This document shows, in pieces, positions 1 to 8,304 of a stretch of DNA of 64,000 bases (the stretch's first letter is position 1; every line of letters starts with the position of its first letter). The notes below the pieces were generated by a model. It saw only the letters and a program-made list of their open reading frames with translations. It was not told where the DNA came from and made no database searches. This DNA is from CALFMR01 sp035550595. Its GTDB lineage: Bacteria > Acidobacteriota > Vicinamibacteria > Vicinamibacterales > SCN-69-37. The stretch spans positions 6,854-70,853 of the forward strand of contig DASZOV010000149.1 of assembly GCA_035550595.1 (NCBI GenBank). The letters are read 5' to 3'. The position numbers and the translations under genes are program-made.

Positions 1-822
1 ATCCTTGGCGTTCGCGAACGCGTAGCCGTCGGCCTGATGCGTGGCGCCGAACGTCAGGCCCTTGGCGGCCGCCTCTCGCTTGAACGCGTCGACGTCGGGC
101 ACCGCGAAGACGAGCTTCACGCCAACCTGCCCGAGCTTCACGCTCTTCGCCGCCTGATGAATGGCAATCCGAGCACCGCCGTCGGGTGACGTCAGCTCGA
201 ACAATCGCCCGTCAGGATCGCGTGCGATCTCGAATCCGAAGAACCGCTCGTAGAACGCCGCGGTACGTTCCATGTCACGCGCGTAGATGAGCACCGTGGC
301 CAGCATTGTCACGTCACCCGCGATCCTTTCTTCCCGCCGGCGGCGGAGCGGCGGCAGGAGATCCTTGCGATAGTTGCGGACGACACTGGTCTCGTCGAAA
401 CCGAGCGACCGATGCGCCGCTCGGCTCACGCGATTGTCGACGATCGAATCGGATCCCAATTCGGTGCAGCCTTGTCCCAGGCCCCACTGCTCCGCCGCAG
501 CGACGAGCGCCGCGCCCACACCTCGCCGCCGTGCGCCAGGCACCACATACCAGCCTTCGAGATAGGCGACGCGATCGGTGTCGCAACTGTCGACAATGTT
601 CCGGATGGAGAGCTCGACGAAGCCGAGCGGCAATCCGGCATCATCGATGGCGACGAGCGCGGCCTTCGGCTCGTGCCGATGGCCCGAGAAGTACCGATCG
701 ATCTCGCCGCGGTGCTCGCGCGCGCTGCCCTCGGGCCACAGCGCACGCCGCATGCGCAGCCACGCGCGCGCGTCGGCTCGCCGCACGGGACGCACGCGAA
801 TGTCTCGATGTCGATCTCTCAC
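1..822 (-). CDS. AAC(6')-like GNAT acetyltransferase fused in frame to a VOC (glyoxalase-fold) domain, partial
   Basis: Reading from a GTG at 822, about 155 residues form a GNAT domain of the aminoglycoside 6'-N-acetyltransferase type. It has a YLEGWYVVP strand followed by the acetyl-CoA loop RRRGVGAAL, then the family-typical CTELGSDS, DNRVSRAAH and LGF segments. No stop follows: the frame passes through an Arg-rich linker (PPLRRRREER) into a VOC/glyoxalase domain starting MLATVLIYARDMERTAAFY near base 306, which runs off the left edge. The frame was read by hand from 822 to 1 and stays open. Two readings are possible: a genuine bifunctional protein, or two genes in which the second starts internally at the GTG at 312 or the ATG at 306. 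An AAGGA lies about 12 bases before the GTG at 312. The substrate cannot be predicted; similarity to AAC(6') does not prove drug resistance. The start at 822 is tentative and lies inside a heptamer repeat. Confidence 0.72.
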   Translation of the reverse strand, partial: MRDRHRDIRVRPVRRADARAWLRMRRALWPEGSAREHRGEIDRYFSGHRHEPKAALVAIDDAGLPLGFVELSIRNIVDSCDTDRVAYLEGWYVVPGARRRGVGAALVAAAEQWGLGQGCTELGSDSIVDNRVSRAAHRSLGFDETSVVRNYRKDLLPPLRRRREERIAGDVTMLATVLIYARDMERTAAFYERFFGFEIARDPDGRLFELTSPDGGARIAIHQAAKSVKLGQVGVKLVFAVPDVDAFKREAAAKGLTFGATHQADGYAFANAKD

Positions 823-851
823 TTCTGGCTTCTGGCTTCGAACTTCTAACT
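815..851. repeat. Heptamer-type intergenic repeat (copy 1)
   Basis: The gap between the acetyltransferase and the topoisomerase gene contains CTTCTGGCTTCTGGCTTCG followed by AACTTCTAACTT. The same phrase recurs at 32596-32636 and, inverted, at 40192-40232. It overlaps the proposed GTG start of the acetyltransferase. Confidence 0.7.
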
Positions 852-869
852 TGCCTCGCGCCAGCTCCC

Positions 870-2792
870 CTATACGTCCAGCTCTTCCGCTTCTTCCGCG
901 CGTTCCATGATGAAGCGGAACCGCGCGGACGGGTCCTTGCCCATGAGCTCGTTGATCACGCGGTCGGTGACGAGCTGATCGGCGATCTCGATGCGCAAGA
1001 GCCGCCGCGTGCGCGGATTGAGCGTCGTCTCCCACAGCACTTTCGGCATCATCTCGCCGAGGCCCTTGAAGCGCGTGATCTCGATCTTGCCCTTGCCGCC
1101 GGCGCGCTTGAGGATCGCGTCCTTGTGGCCGTCGTCGACCGCCCAGAACGTCTCCTTGCCGATGTCGATGCGGTAGAGCGGCGGCTGTGCCAGGAAGACC
1201 TTGCCGCCCGCGATGAGCGCGGGCATGTGGCGGTAGATGAACGTGAGGAGCAGCGTCGCGATGTGATGGCCGTCCGAGTCCGCGTCAGCGAGGATGATGA
1301 CGCGGCCGTAGCGCAGGCGCGACATGTCGAAGTTCTTGCCGATGCCGCACCCGAGCGCCGTGACCAGATCGGCGAGCTCCTTGTTCTCGAGCACCTTCGC
1401 GAGCGACGCGCTCTCCGCGTTCAGCACCTTGCCGCGGAGCGGCAGGATCGCCTGTCGCGCGCGGTCGCGGCCCTGCTTCGCCGATCCGCCGGCCGAGTCG
1501 CCCTCGACGATGAAGATCTCGCTTTCATCGCGGCCAGGCATCGTACAGTCGCTCAACTTGCCGGGCAGCGTCAGCCGCGATGACGTGGCGCTCTTGCGCG
1601 TGACCTCGGCCTGCGCCGCGCGGCTCGCCTCGCGCGCACGCGCTGCCAGGATGATCCGCGCGACGATCGCCTGCGCCATCGTCGTGTTGTGGTTCAGCCA
1701 GTGCTCGAGCGCCGGACGCACCATTGAGTCGACGATGGCCGTCACTTCCGGGTTGTTCAGACGATCTTTCGTCTGCCCCTGGAACTGCGGCTCTTTGATG
1801 AAGATGCTGAGGATACCGACGAGCCCCTCGCGGATGTCGTCGGCCGTGAGCGTCACGCCCTTCGGCGACAAGCTGTGCGTGTCGATGAAGTTGCGGACGG
1901 CTTTGCCGAGCCCGCTGCGCAGACCGTTCTCATGCGTGCCGCCCGATCCGGTCGGAATGCCGTTGACGTAGCTGCGCAGATGTTCGTCGGTCGCTTCGGT
2001 CCAGCGCATCGCGAGATCGAGCCGAAGTCCGCTGTCTTCGTGCTCGCGCGAAAGAACGAACGGCGCGTCGTGGACCGGATTCGCCTTGCGCTCGGCGAGG
2101 ATCTTCTTCAGGTAGTCTTCGATGCCCTCGTCGTGCTTGAAGACCTCGCGCGCCGGCTGGCCGTCGATCGCTGCTTCGTTCGCGAAGACGATCTCCACGC
2201 CCTTGTGCAGGTAGCTCGCGATCTCGATGCGCTCGCGGATGATCGCGGGATCGAACTCGGTCTTCGGAAAAATCGTCGGGTCGGGCCGGAAGAAGACCGT
2301 CGTGCCCGTGCCGCGCGCCGGACCGATCTTCTTCACCGGGCCGACGGGCGTGCCCTGCCGAAACTTCTGTTCCCAGGTCGCGCCGTCGCGCCGCACGGTC
2401 GCCACCAGTTCGCGTGAAAGCGCATTGACGACGCTGGCGCCGACGCCGTGGAGGCCGCCGGCCGTCTTGTAGTTCTGACCTTCGAACTTGCCGCCGGCGT
2501 GGAGCGTCGTGAAGATGACTTCGAGCGCGCTAGTCTTCGTCTGCGGATGCTTGTCGACAGGGATGCCGCGGCCGTCGTCCTGAATCGTCATCGACGCCGC
2601 GTCCTCGTGCAGCGCCACGGCAATGTGCGACGCGTGGCCGTTCATGGCTTCGTCGACGGCGTTGTCGAGGATTTCCCAGACGAGATGGTGCAGGCCCGCC
2701 GAGCCGACGCCGCCGATGTACATGCCGGGCCGCCGGCGGACGGGCTCGAGCCCTTCGAGAACGGTGATGTCTTTCGCGGTATAGCTGGGCAC
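870..2792 (-). CDS. parE: Type IIA DNA topoisomerase subunit B (ParE/GyrB family)
   Basis: A 640-residue B subunit of topoisomerase IV or gyrase; it supplies the ATPase and TOPRIM parts of the enzyme that relaxes or decatenates DNA. The N-terminal GHKL ATPase shows DNAVDEAMNG, DDGRGIP and GGLHGVGASVVNA. The transducer follows, then the TOPRIM domain with EGDSAGGSAKQGRD, PLRGKVLN and the metal-binding DADSDGHHI. The C-terminus ends in FKGLGEMMPKVLWETTLNP and a closing LDV. Length is normal for the short class without a GyrB insertion. DADSDGHHI resembles ParE (DADSDGLHI) more than GyrB (DADVDGSHI), and no dnaN or recF lies nearby, so ParE is favoured; a subunit A gene is not in the window. The start is GTG (VPSYTAKDITVLEGLE). 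Confidence 0.93.
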   Translation of the reverse strand: MPSYTAKDITVLEGLEPVRRRPGMYIGGVGSAGLHHLVWEILDNAVDEAMNGHASHIAVALHEDAASMTIQDDGRGIPVDKHPQTKTSALEVIFTTLHAGGKFEGQNYKTAGGLHGVGASVVNALSRELVATVRRDGATWEQKFRQGTPVGPVKKIGPARGTGTTVFFRPDPTIFPKTEFDPAIIRERIEIASYLHKGVEIVFANEAAIDGQPAREVFKHDEGIEDYLKKILAERKANPVHDAPFVLSREHEDSGLRLDLAMRWTEATDEHLRSYVNGIPTGSGGTHENGLRSGLGKAVRNFIDTHSLSPKGVTLTADDIREGLVGILSIFIKEPQFQGQTKDRLNNPEVTAIVDSMVRPALEHWLNHNTTMAQAIVARIILAARAREASRAAQAEVTRKSATSSRLTLPGKLSDCTMPGRDESEIFIVEGDSAGGSAKQGRDRARQAILPLRGKVLNAESASLAKVLENKELADLVTALGCGIGKNFDMSRLRYGRVIILADADSDGHHIATLLLTFIYRHMPALIAGGKVFLAQPPLYRIDIGKETFWAVDDGHKDAILKRAGGKGKIEITRFKGLGEMMPKVLWETTLNPRTRRLLRIEIADQLVTDRVINELMGKDPSARFRFIMERAEEAEELDV

Positions 2793-2863
2793 AACGGAGA
2801 ACGATAGTACACGGCCGGAGCCGCGGCAGGCGATTCGCGCGAGCGGGCGGCTATCATGCGTCC

Positions 2864-3169
2864 ATGCACATCCTCCAGGTGTTCGTCCACGTGAAGTCCG
2901 AGACGGTCGACGAATTCCGCGCGGCGACGGCCGACAACGCGTCGCACAGCGTGCAGGAGCCGGGCGTCGCGCGGTTCGACGTGCTGCAGCAGGCCGACGA
3001 CCCGACGCGGTTCACGATCATCGAGGTCTATCGCAACCAGGCGGGCCATGCGGCGCATCGTGAAACGGCGCACTACGCCCGCTGGCGCGATACGGTCGCC
3101 GACATGATGGCGGAACCGCGAACGGCCATCGTCTACCGGAACGTGACGCCGGACGACAAAGGCTGGTAA
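2864..3169 (+). CDS. Antibiotic biosynthesis monooxygenase (ABM) family protein
   Basis: A 101-residue single-domain protein of the ABM/YgiN/LsrG fold, a dimeric alpha-beta barrel used by cofactor-free quinol monooxygenases and related enzymes. Typical segments are the first strand MHILQVFVHVKSE, then EPGVARFDVLQQADDPTRF and the FTIIEVYRNQAGHAAHRET segment with its conserved histidines. A TATCAT hexamer at 2852-2857 ends 6 bases before the ATG and no Shine-Dalgarno sequence is visible, so the message may be leaderless. The stop codon directly abuts the GTG of the alcohol dehydrogenase, so the two are almost certainly co-translated. The substrate is unknown; pairing with a maleylacetate-reductase-like enzyme suggests a catabolic or quinone-handling step. 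Confidence 0.85.
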   Translation: MHILQVFVHVKSETVDEFRAATADNASHSVQEPGVARFDVLQQADDPTRFTIIEVYRNQAGHAAHRETAHYARWRDTVADMMAEPRTAIVYRNVTPDDKGW

Positions 3170-4333
3170 GTGCGCTTCGAATTCGCCACCGTCGGCCGCA
3201 TCATTTTCGGCCCCGGCACGATCGCTGAACTGCCGGCCGCCGCGCGCAATCTCGGCACGCGCGTGCTCGTCGTCACCGGCCGGGATGACGGTCGATGGGC
3301 GGCACATCTCGACGCGTTATCCGCCGCGGGTCTCACGTGCGCGACGTACCCCACGCCCGGCGAGCCGACGATCGATCTCGTTCGCACGGGCGTCGCATGC
3401 GCGCGTGAACACGATGCCGATCTCGTCGTCGCCATCGGCGGTGGCAGCGCGATCGACGCGGGCAAAGCGATCGCGGCGCTCGCCACGAATCCTGGCGACG
3501 CGCTCGACTATCTCGAAGTCGTCGGCAAGGGTCAGCCGCTCGCGGTCGCGCCGCTACCGGTCATCGCCGTGCCGACGACCGCGGGAACGGGCGCAGAGGT
3601 GACGCGCAACGCGGTCATCGGCGTGCCGGAGCGGCGGGTCAAAGTGAGCCTGCGCGGCGCGCTGATGTTGCCACGTGTCGCGATCGTCGACCCGGACCTC
3701 ACACTGGACCTCCCGCCGGTCGTGACTGCGTTCACCGGTCTCGACGCACTGACACAGATCATCGAGCCGTACGTCTCGTCGCGCGCCAACCCGCTGGTCG
3801 ACGCGTTGTGTCTCGAAGGATTGCGGCGCGCGGCTGGCGCGATCCGGCGCGTGTATCACGACGGCCGCGATGGCGACGCGCGTGAAGCGATGTCACTCGC
3901 GAGCCTCTTCGGCGGGCTCGCGCTGGCCAACGCCGGTCTCGGCGCGGTCCACGGACTGGCGGGACCGATCGGCGGCCGCGTGCGCGCGCCGCACGGCGCG
4001 ATCTGCGCGGTGCTCTTGCCGCATGCCACCGCGGCCAATCTCCGCGCGCTCGAAACCCGCGCGCCCGATCATCCCGCGCGCCAGCGCTATGAAGTCATCG
4101 CGCGCATCCTGACCGGCCGCGGCGACGCGACGGCCGCCGACGTGGTCGACTGGGTCCGGGCTCTGATCGCGGAACTCGACATCCCGTCACTCGCGACATA
4201 TGGCCTCGGCGCTGAGGACGTCGACATCCTCGTCGAACAGGCGCAGCGCGCAAGCAGCATGAAGGCGAACCCGATCGTGCTCACAGCGGGGGAGCTACGG
4301 GAAGTGCTGGAAAAGGCGATGGCTATGAAATGA
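3170..4333 (+). CDS. Iron-containing alcohol dehydrogenase
   Basis: A 387-residue group III (iron-type) alcohol dehydrogenase, probably NAD(P)-linked, of the same broad family as maleylacetate reductase. It shows FGPGTIAEL near the N-terminus, the nucleotide-binding GGGSAIDAGKAIA, the PTTAGTGAEVTRNAVI segment, and metal ligands in DALTQIIE and in the HGLAGPIGG and APHGAICAVLLPH stretches. The start is GTG, immediately after the stop of the ABM gene with no spacer, so translation is probably coupled. The C-terminus (LTAGELREVLEKAM) is complete. The alcohol or carbonyl substrate is not predictable from sequence alone. Confidence 0.92.
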   Translation: MRFEFATVGRIIFGPGTIAELPAAARNLGTRVLVVTGRDDGRWAAHLDALSAAGLTCATYPTPGEPTIDLVRTGVACAREHDADLVVAIGGGSAIDAGKAIAALATNPGDALDYLEVVGKGQPLAVAPLPVIAVPTTAGTGAEVTRNAVIGVPERRVKVSLRGALMLPRVAIVDPDLTLDLPPVVTAFTGLDALTQIIEPYVSSRANPLVDALCLEGLRRAAGAIRRVYHDGRDGDAREAMSLASLFGGLALANAGLGAVHGLAGPIGGRVRAPHGAICAVLLPHATAANLRALETRAPDHPARQRYEVIARILTGRGDATAADVVDWVRALIAELDIPSLATYGLGAEDVDILVEQAQRASSMKANPIVLTAGELREVLEKAMAMK

Positions 4334-4376
4334 GTGACGGAAAATCCCGTGCAGGATGCGCTCCCGGGTCGTCACT

Positions 4377-4629
4377 TCAGGCATGATTTGATTGTAGCGC
4401 GCTGGGTTCAAGCCGGCTGGACCTGACCTCGTCGTAAAGGGCCTCGGGCGCGATGTCCGCGCCGTTCGGCCAGCGCCGCCGCCTCGCGCCCGCGGCTTGA
4501 CATGCCTCGGGCCTGCTTCCAGTGCCCGGTGAACTCGCGTCCGATGGCCTGCTGCTCCTTGCGACCATCTATCGCATGGATCGGTAGCTTGTGGCCGCGC
4601 CCCTCCCCGCAAGGCGGCCGGTTGCCCAC
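4377..4629 (-). pseudogene. Possible frameshifted remnant of a small protein
   Basis: The 235-bp gap between the dehydrogenase and the flavoprotein holds no intact gene, but two adjacent frames on the minus strand each look protein-like over part of it. One frame reads KEQQAIGREFTGHWKQ and EAAALAERRG; the other continues with ADIAPEALYDEVRSS and ends at a stop at 4377. A single-base shift near 4460 would join them into a protein of about 65 residues. Neither half is recognised. This may be a decayed gene, a sequencing error or chance. Confidence 0.28.
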
Positions 4630-5831
4630 GCCCAGGCGAAGTTGTGGCCGCCGATGGGGCCGAAGGCGTCGAGCAACTCACCGCAGAGGAAGAGGCCGGG
4701 GCACCGCCGGCTTTCGAGCGTCCGTGGATCGACCTCATCGAGCGCAACGCCGCCGCCCGTGACCTCCGCCTTCTTGTAACCCTCGTCGCCAGTCCAGGGC
4801 AGCACGTACGTCGTCAGGTGCTCGATGAGCGTCGCGCGTTCGGTCCGCCGCAACTCGGCGGCGCGACGGTCCATCGGCACATCGGCCTCGCGCAACAATT
4901 GCTCCGCCAGCCGCTGCGGCACGTGCTTCGCCACGACGTTCACGACGAGACCGGCGGCTGATGCGAGCGTGTCGTGCCACGCCGCGGCATCGAGATCGCA
5001 CCATTGCACGCGTACCGTCGCACGCGCCCCAGCATGCGCGTCGGCACGACTGCGCACGGCCACGTGCGAGACGTCGAGCACGGCCGGGCCGCTGTAGCCA
5101 CGATGCGTGAAGAGCCAGCCGCCGCGCGCTTCGGCCGCCTCGCGCGCAGAACGAGCACGGACGCGGACATCGAGCGACACGCCCGCGAGCGCCGCATGCC
5201 GCGGCGGATCGGCGACGAGCGGCGTGAGCGCGGGATACGTGTCGTGAACGACATGTCCGAGACGACGAGCCACATCGAGACCGACACCCGTGCTTCCCGT
5301 CGCGGGCACAGAGAGTCCTCCCGTCGCAAGGACGACGCCCGACGCGTCGATGCTTCCGCCTGCGGTCTCGACGTGCCATCCGGTGGCGCCACCGTGGAGG
5401 CCGGCGACGTCTGTGTCGAAGCGGAATTCGACGCCTTCACGGCGCGCCAGCGCGACGAGACCATCGCGAACGTCACGCGCGCGATTCGAGGCAGGAAACC
5501 ACTTGCTCGTGGACGCCTCGAACGCGAGCGGCACACCGACGTCGTGCTCGAAGAAATCACGCTGCGCGCGAAGGTGCCACGAGCGCAGCAGCCGCTGCAG
5601 CAGCGGCCGCGGTGAATCGGTGACGAATCGGTCGGGCTCGAGCGCGGCGGGCAGCACGTTGCAGCGACCGCCGCCACTGACGAGAATCTTGCGGCCGCCA
5701 TCGGCCGTTTTCTCGACGACGATAACCTGTGCGCCGGCGCGGCGGGCGAAGATGGACGCCATCAGCCCGGCGGCACCGGCGCCGACAATAACGATCGGAC
5801 GAGACTGGCCTGTCGAAAGGGCGCCAGGCAC
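4569..5831 (-). CDS. NAD(P)/FAD-dependent oxidoreductase, HI0933/BaiN-like flavoprotein
   Basis: A 420-residue flavoprotein of the HI0933 family. The N-terminus binds the FAD ADP moiety (IVIVGAGAAGLMASIFARR, then VVEKTADGGRKILVSGGGRCN). Mid-protein VLATGGLSVPATGSTGVGLD and the C-terminal CGELLDAFGPIGGHNFAWA are family hallmarks. In gut clostridia the homologue BaiN has been linked to bile acid dehydroxylation, but most family members have no assigned substrate, so only the fold and cofactor are claimed. It starts with GTG 49 bases downstream of the GH16 gene on the same strand, so co-transcription is possible without an obvious functional link. Confidence 0.88.
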   Translation of the reverse strand: MPGALSTGQSRPIVIVGAGAAGLMASIFARRAGAQVIVVEKTADGGRKILVSGGGRCNVLPAALEPDRFVTDSPRPLLQRLLRSWHLRAQRDFFEHDVGVPLAFEASTSKWFPASNRARDVRDGLVALARREGVEFRFDTDVAGLHGGATGWHVETAGGSIDASGVVLATGGLSVPATGSTGVGLDVARRLGHVVHDTYPALTPLVADPPRHAALAGVSLDVRVRARSAREAAEARGGWLFTHRGYSGPAVLDVSHVAVRSRADAHAGARATVRVQWCDLDAAAWHDTLASAAGLVVNVVAKHVPQRLAEQLLREADVPMDRRAAELRRTERATLIEHLTTYVLPWTGDEGYKKAEVTGGGVALDEVDPRTLESRRCPGLFLCGELLDAFGPIGGHNFAWAWATGRLAGRGAATSYRSMR

Positions 5832-5880
5832 GATGGCGCCGCTCAGCGCGCACCCGACGCGCTGAGCGCCGACGCCATCG

Positions 5881-6750
5881 TCACTGCTTGGTCACACGCA
5901 CCCAGTCGACGAGCATCTGGCCGCCGCCGGCTTTGATCAAATCGACTGTCGATTCGGGCAGGCCGACGTAGGGCGTGTCCGCGTGGTTGACGGCCTGCGG
6001 ATAGGCACCGCCGAGCGCGAGGTTGACGATGAGGAACTTCGGGTTGTCGTAGGCCCAGCGGCCGTACTGCTCGACCATCGCCTTGGTCGGCTGGTAGAAC
6101 GGCTCGCCGTCGACCTTGAAAACGAGTCCGTCCGGCGACCAGTCGACCGAGTAGATGTGCCAGCCAGTGATGTCGCCCCCGCCAGCGAAGTGTTGCCGGA
6201 TGGCGAGCGGCGTGTTGCCGGAGTAACCGGGGCCGTGCAGCGCGACGTTCGTCCAGTCGCGCTCGCCGACGTTCTCCATGATGTCCATCTCGCCGGTCGC
6301 GGGCCACTGGCCTTCGCCGAGCGCCCAGAACGCCGGCCACAAGCCCTGCCCGGCGGAAAGCTTGATGCGCGCGGCCGCCGTGCCGTAGGTGAACTCGACC
6401 TTGCCGCGCGTGTTGAGTCGACCCGACACGAAATCGAACGTCTTGCCTTGTGGCGTGACGAAGCCCTTTCGGAACACGGGTCGAATGGCGAGCGCGCCGT
6501 TTTCGGCACCCTCGGCGTCGGCGCCGCTCACGAACGTGATCGTGTCGGTCGAATCGACGTAGGCTTCCTGCTCGTTGTTGACCGTGCGACCGGTGACCTC
6601 GACGTTCCACTTCGTTCGATCGAGCGTCGGGCCCGAGAAATCGTCGAAGAAGACGACGTCGCCCGAAGACGCGGGCGGCGTTTGGCGTCTGGCCGCGGCC
6701 AGCGCGCCGACCGCGGCGAGGCTAACGACGACGGCGAGGATCGTTCGCAC
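5881..6750 (-). CDS. Secreted glycoside hydrolase family 16 (beta-glucanase/laminarinase type)
   Basis: A 289-residue enzyme expected to cleave beta-1,3 or mixed-linkage glucans outside the cytoplasm. The N-terminus is a signal peptide (VRTILAVVVSLAAVGALAAA). The catalytic signature ExDxxE is present as GEMDIMEN with E154, D156 and E159; WPAFWALG precedes it, and the sugar-binding WHIYSVDWSPD and FLIVNLALGG strands follow. The GTG at 6750 was chosen because a near-perfect Shine-Dalgarno GAGGAGGTGA lies 5 bases before it; the open frame extends further upstream into a repeat but has no ribosome site there. There is no extra carbohydrate-binding module. Confidence 0.93.
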   Translation of the reverse strand: MRTILAVVVSLAAVGALAAARRQTPPASSGDVVFFDDFSGPTLDRTKWNVEVTGRTVNNEQEAYVDSTDTITFVSGADAEGAENGALAIRPVFRKGFVTPQGKTFDFVSGRLNTRGKVEFTYGTAAARIKLSAGQGLWPAFWALGEGQWPATGEMDIMENVGERDWTNVALHGPGYSGNTPLAIRQHFAGGGDITGWHIYSVDWSPDGLVFKVDGEPFYQPTKAMVEQYGRWAYDNPKFLIVNLALGGAYPQAVNHADTPYVGLPESTVDLIKAGGGQMLVDWVRVTKQ

Positions 6751-6773
6751 TGAGGTCACCTCCTCGACTGGGT

Positions 6774-6802
6774 GCCCTTGGGTCTGAAGACCAGGGCTCC
6801 AC
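6774..6802. repeat. GGTCTGAAGACC hairpin repeat (copy 1)
   Basis: The inner inverted repeat GGTCT-GA-AGACC (6781-6792) is flanked by GCCCT and AGGGC arms, giving a nested hairpin that ends in GGGCTCCACA. Nearly the same sequence occurs at 28262-28290, where it lies inside a coding region. Here it is just upstream of the GH16 ribosome site. Confidence 0.75.
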
Positions 6803-6828
6803 AAAGGACCAAGAGCAGTTTCAAAACT

Positions 6829-6850
6829 GAAAAGACGCGCCGAAGGCGCC
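6829..6850 (-). terminator. Intrinsic terminator after sucB
   Basis: On the minus strand a GCGCC-TTC-GGCGC hairpin is followed by GTCTTTTCAG. It lies 47 bases past the sucB stop. Between stop and hairpin (6851-6886) is a run of heptamers of the TTCGAAC/AACTTCG type. The same heptamer-plus-hairpin arrangement occurs at 31663-31784, 47130-47188 and 54110-54174. Confidence 0.8.
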
Positions 6851-6897
6851 CCCTTCGTTCGAAGTTCGTAGTTCGAAGTTTGAAACGATCTCTACCG

Positions 6898-8172
6898 CTA
6901 CGACTGGATGAGCAGCACGCCTGGATCTTCGACCAGCTCTTTGACGCGCACGAGGAACCGCACGGCTTCCGAGCCGTCGACGATGCGATGGTCGTAGGTG
7001 AGCGCGGTGTACATCATCGGCCGCAGCACGACCTGGCCGTTGACACCAACCGGACGCTCTTTGATCGCGTGCAGGCCGAGGATGCCGACCTGCGGCGGGT
7101 TGATGATCGGCGTGCTCATGAGCGAGCCGAACACGCCGCCGTTCGTGATGCTGAACGTGCCGCCGCGCAGATCGTCGAGCGTGAGCGTACCGTCCTTGGC
7201 CTTCTGCGCGAACGTGCGGATGCCGAGCTCGATCTCGGCGAACGACATCAGCTCCGCATCACGCAGCACGGGGACGACCAGGCCTTCGGCTGCGCCGACG
7301 GCGACGCCGATGTCGTAGTAGCGCTTGAGAACGATCTCGTCGCCCTGGATCTCGGCGTTGAGGCGTGGGAACTCGTGCAGCGCGGCAATGGCGGCCTTGA
7401 CGAAGAACGACGCGATGCCGAGGCCGACGCCGAACTGCGCCTTGAACGCGTCCTTGTGCCGATCGCGGAGCGCCATGACCGCCGACATGTCGACCTCGTT
7501 GAAGGTCGTGAGCATCGCGGCGACGTGCTGCGCCTCGACGAGGCGCTTGGCGATCGTCGCGCGGCGCTTCGACATGCGCGAACGCTCTTCGAGCCGCTCG
7601 CCGAGCGGGCGCGAGACAGGAGTGGACGGCGGCGCAGCGGGCGCCTTGGCCGACACCGGGATTGCGACTGGCGCGGGCAATGGCGCGGCTGCGGGAGCAA
7701 CGCTTGTGGGTGCTGGCGTCGCGGCAGGCGCGGGCGTCGACGACTTGTCGACGTCAGCGCGCGTCACGCGCGGTCCCTGGCTCTTGACCGACTCGATCTC
7801 GATCTGCGCCTCGCGCGCGGCCTTGCGCGCCGAAGGCGTGGCTGCCACGCCGCGTTCGCCGGTCTTGGCGCCGCGGGACGGGCTCGCCTCGGAAGTCGCC
7901 GATCCGGCGGCCGGAGCGGGCGCGGCCGCAGCCGCGCCTTCGGCGATCGTGCCGAGCACCTCGCCGATCTTCACGTCGGCTCCGGCGGCCTGCGCGATGT
8001 GCTGGAGCACGCCGTTCTGCGGCGCGGGCACTTCGACGTCGACCTTGTCGGTCTCGAGCTCGACGAGCGGTTCGCCCACGCGCACGGCGTCGCCTTCCGC
8101 CTTCAACCATTTGGCGATGCGCGCGTCGACGATCGACTCGCCCATCTCGGGGACCACGATGTTCACAGCCAT
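6898..8172 (-). CDS. sucB: Dihydrolipoyl succinyltransferase (2-oxoglutarate dehydrogenase E2)
   Basis: A 424-residue E2 core of the 2-oxoglutarate dehydrogenase complex; it transfers the succinyl group from lipoate to CoA. Domains in order: an N-terminal lipoyl domain with the modified lysine in ELETDKVDVEVPAP, an Ala/Pro-rich linker, a peripheral E1/E3-binding segment (SARKAAREAQIEIES), a second Ala/Pro linker, and the catalytic domain with FNEVDMSAVMALR and the active-site YDHRIVDGSEA. The ATG of MAVNIVVPEMGES (8172) was chosen over the longer open frame because that extension only translates the hairpin repeats upstream. It follows sucA on the same strand. An E3 gene is not in the window. 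Confidence 0.95.
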   Translation of the reverse strand: MAVNIVVPEMGESIVDARIAKWLKAEGDAVRVGEPLVELETDKVDVEVPAPQNGVLQHIAQAAGADVKIGEVLGTIAEGAAAAAPAPAAGSATSEASPSRGAKTGERGVAATPSARKAAREAQIEIESVKSQGPRVTRADVDKSSTPAPAATPAPTSVAPAAAPLPAPVAIPVSAKAPAAPPSTPVSRPLGERLEERSRMSKRRATIAKRLVEAQHVAAMLTTFNEVDMSAVMALRDRHKDAFKAQFGVGLGIASFFVKAAIAALHEFPRLNAEIQGDEIVLKRYYDIGVAVGAAEGLVVPVLRDAELMSFAEIELGIRTFAQKAKDGTLTLDDLRGGTFSITNGGVFGSLMSTPIINPPQVGILGLHAIKERPVGVNGQVVLRPMMYTALTYDHRIVDGSEAVRFLVRVKELVEDPGVLLIQS

Positions 8173-8208
8173 GACCGTCTGCCGATCCTCGCTCGCGGGC
8201 GGACCCGC

Positions 8209-8282
8209 GGAAACGTCACGGGCGCGCACGGGGGCGCGCCACCACGGAAACGTCACGGGCCGGCACGGGGGCCGGCCCCTAC
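8209..8282. repeat. Two tandem 37-bp hairpin units
   Basis: Units at 8209-8245 and 8246-8282 share GGAAACGTCACGGGC and a loop reading ACGGGG, but their stems differ: GGCGCGC/GCGCGCC in the first, GGGCCGGC/GCCGGCCC in the second. Both remain fully paired. They fill most of the 132-bp sucA-sucB gap. Related single hairpins are at 61423-61444 and, inverted, 61480-61505. Confidence 0.85.
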
Positions 8283-8304
8283 GGAACACGTCAGGCGCCA
8301 GCCG

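Noticed and set aside
4334..4376. Inverted GTGACG/CGTCAC arms after the alcohol dehydrogenase as a terminator
   Set aside because: Arms are only six bases with a 30-base loop and no T-run follows.
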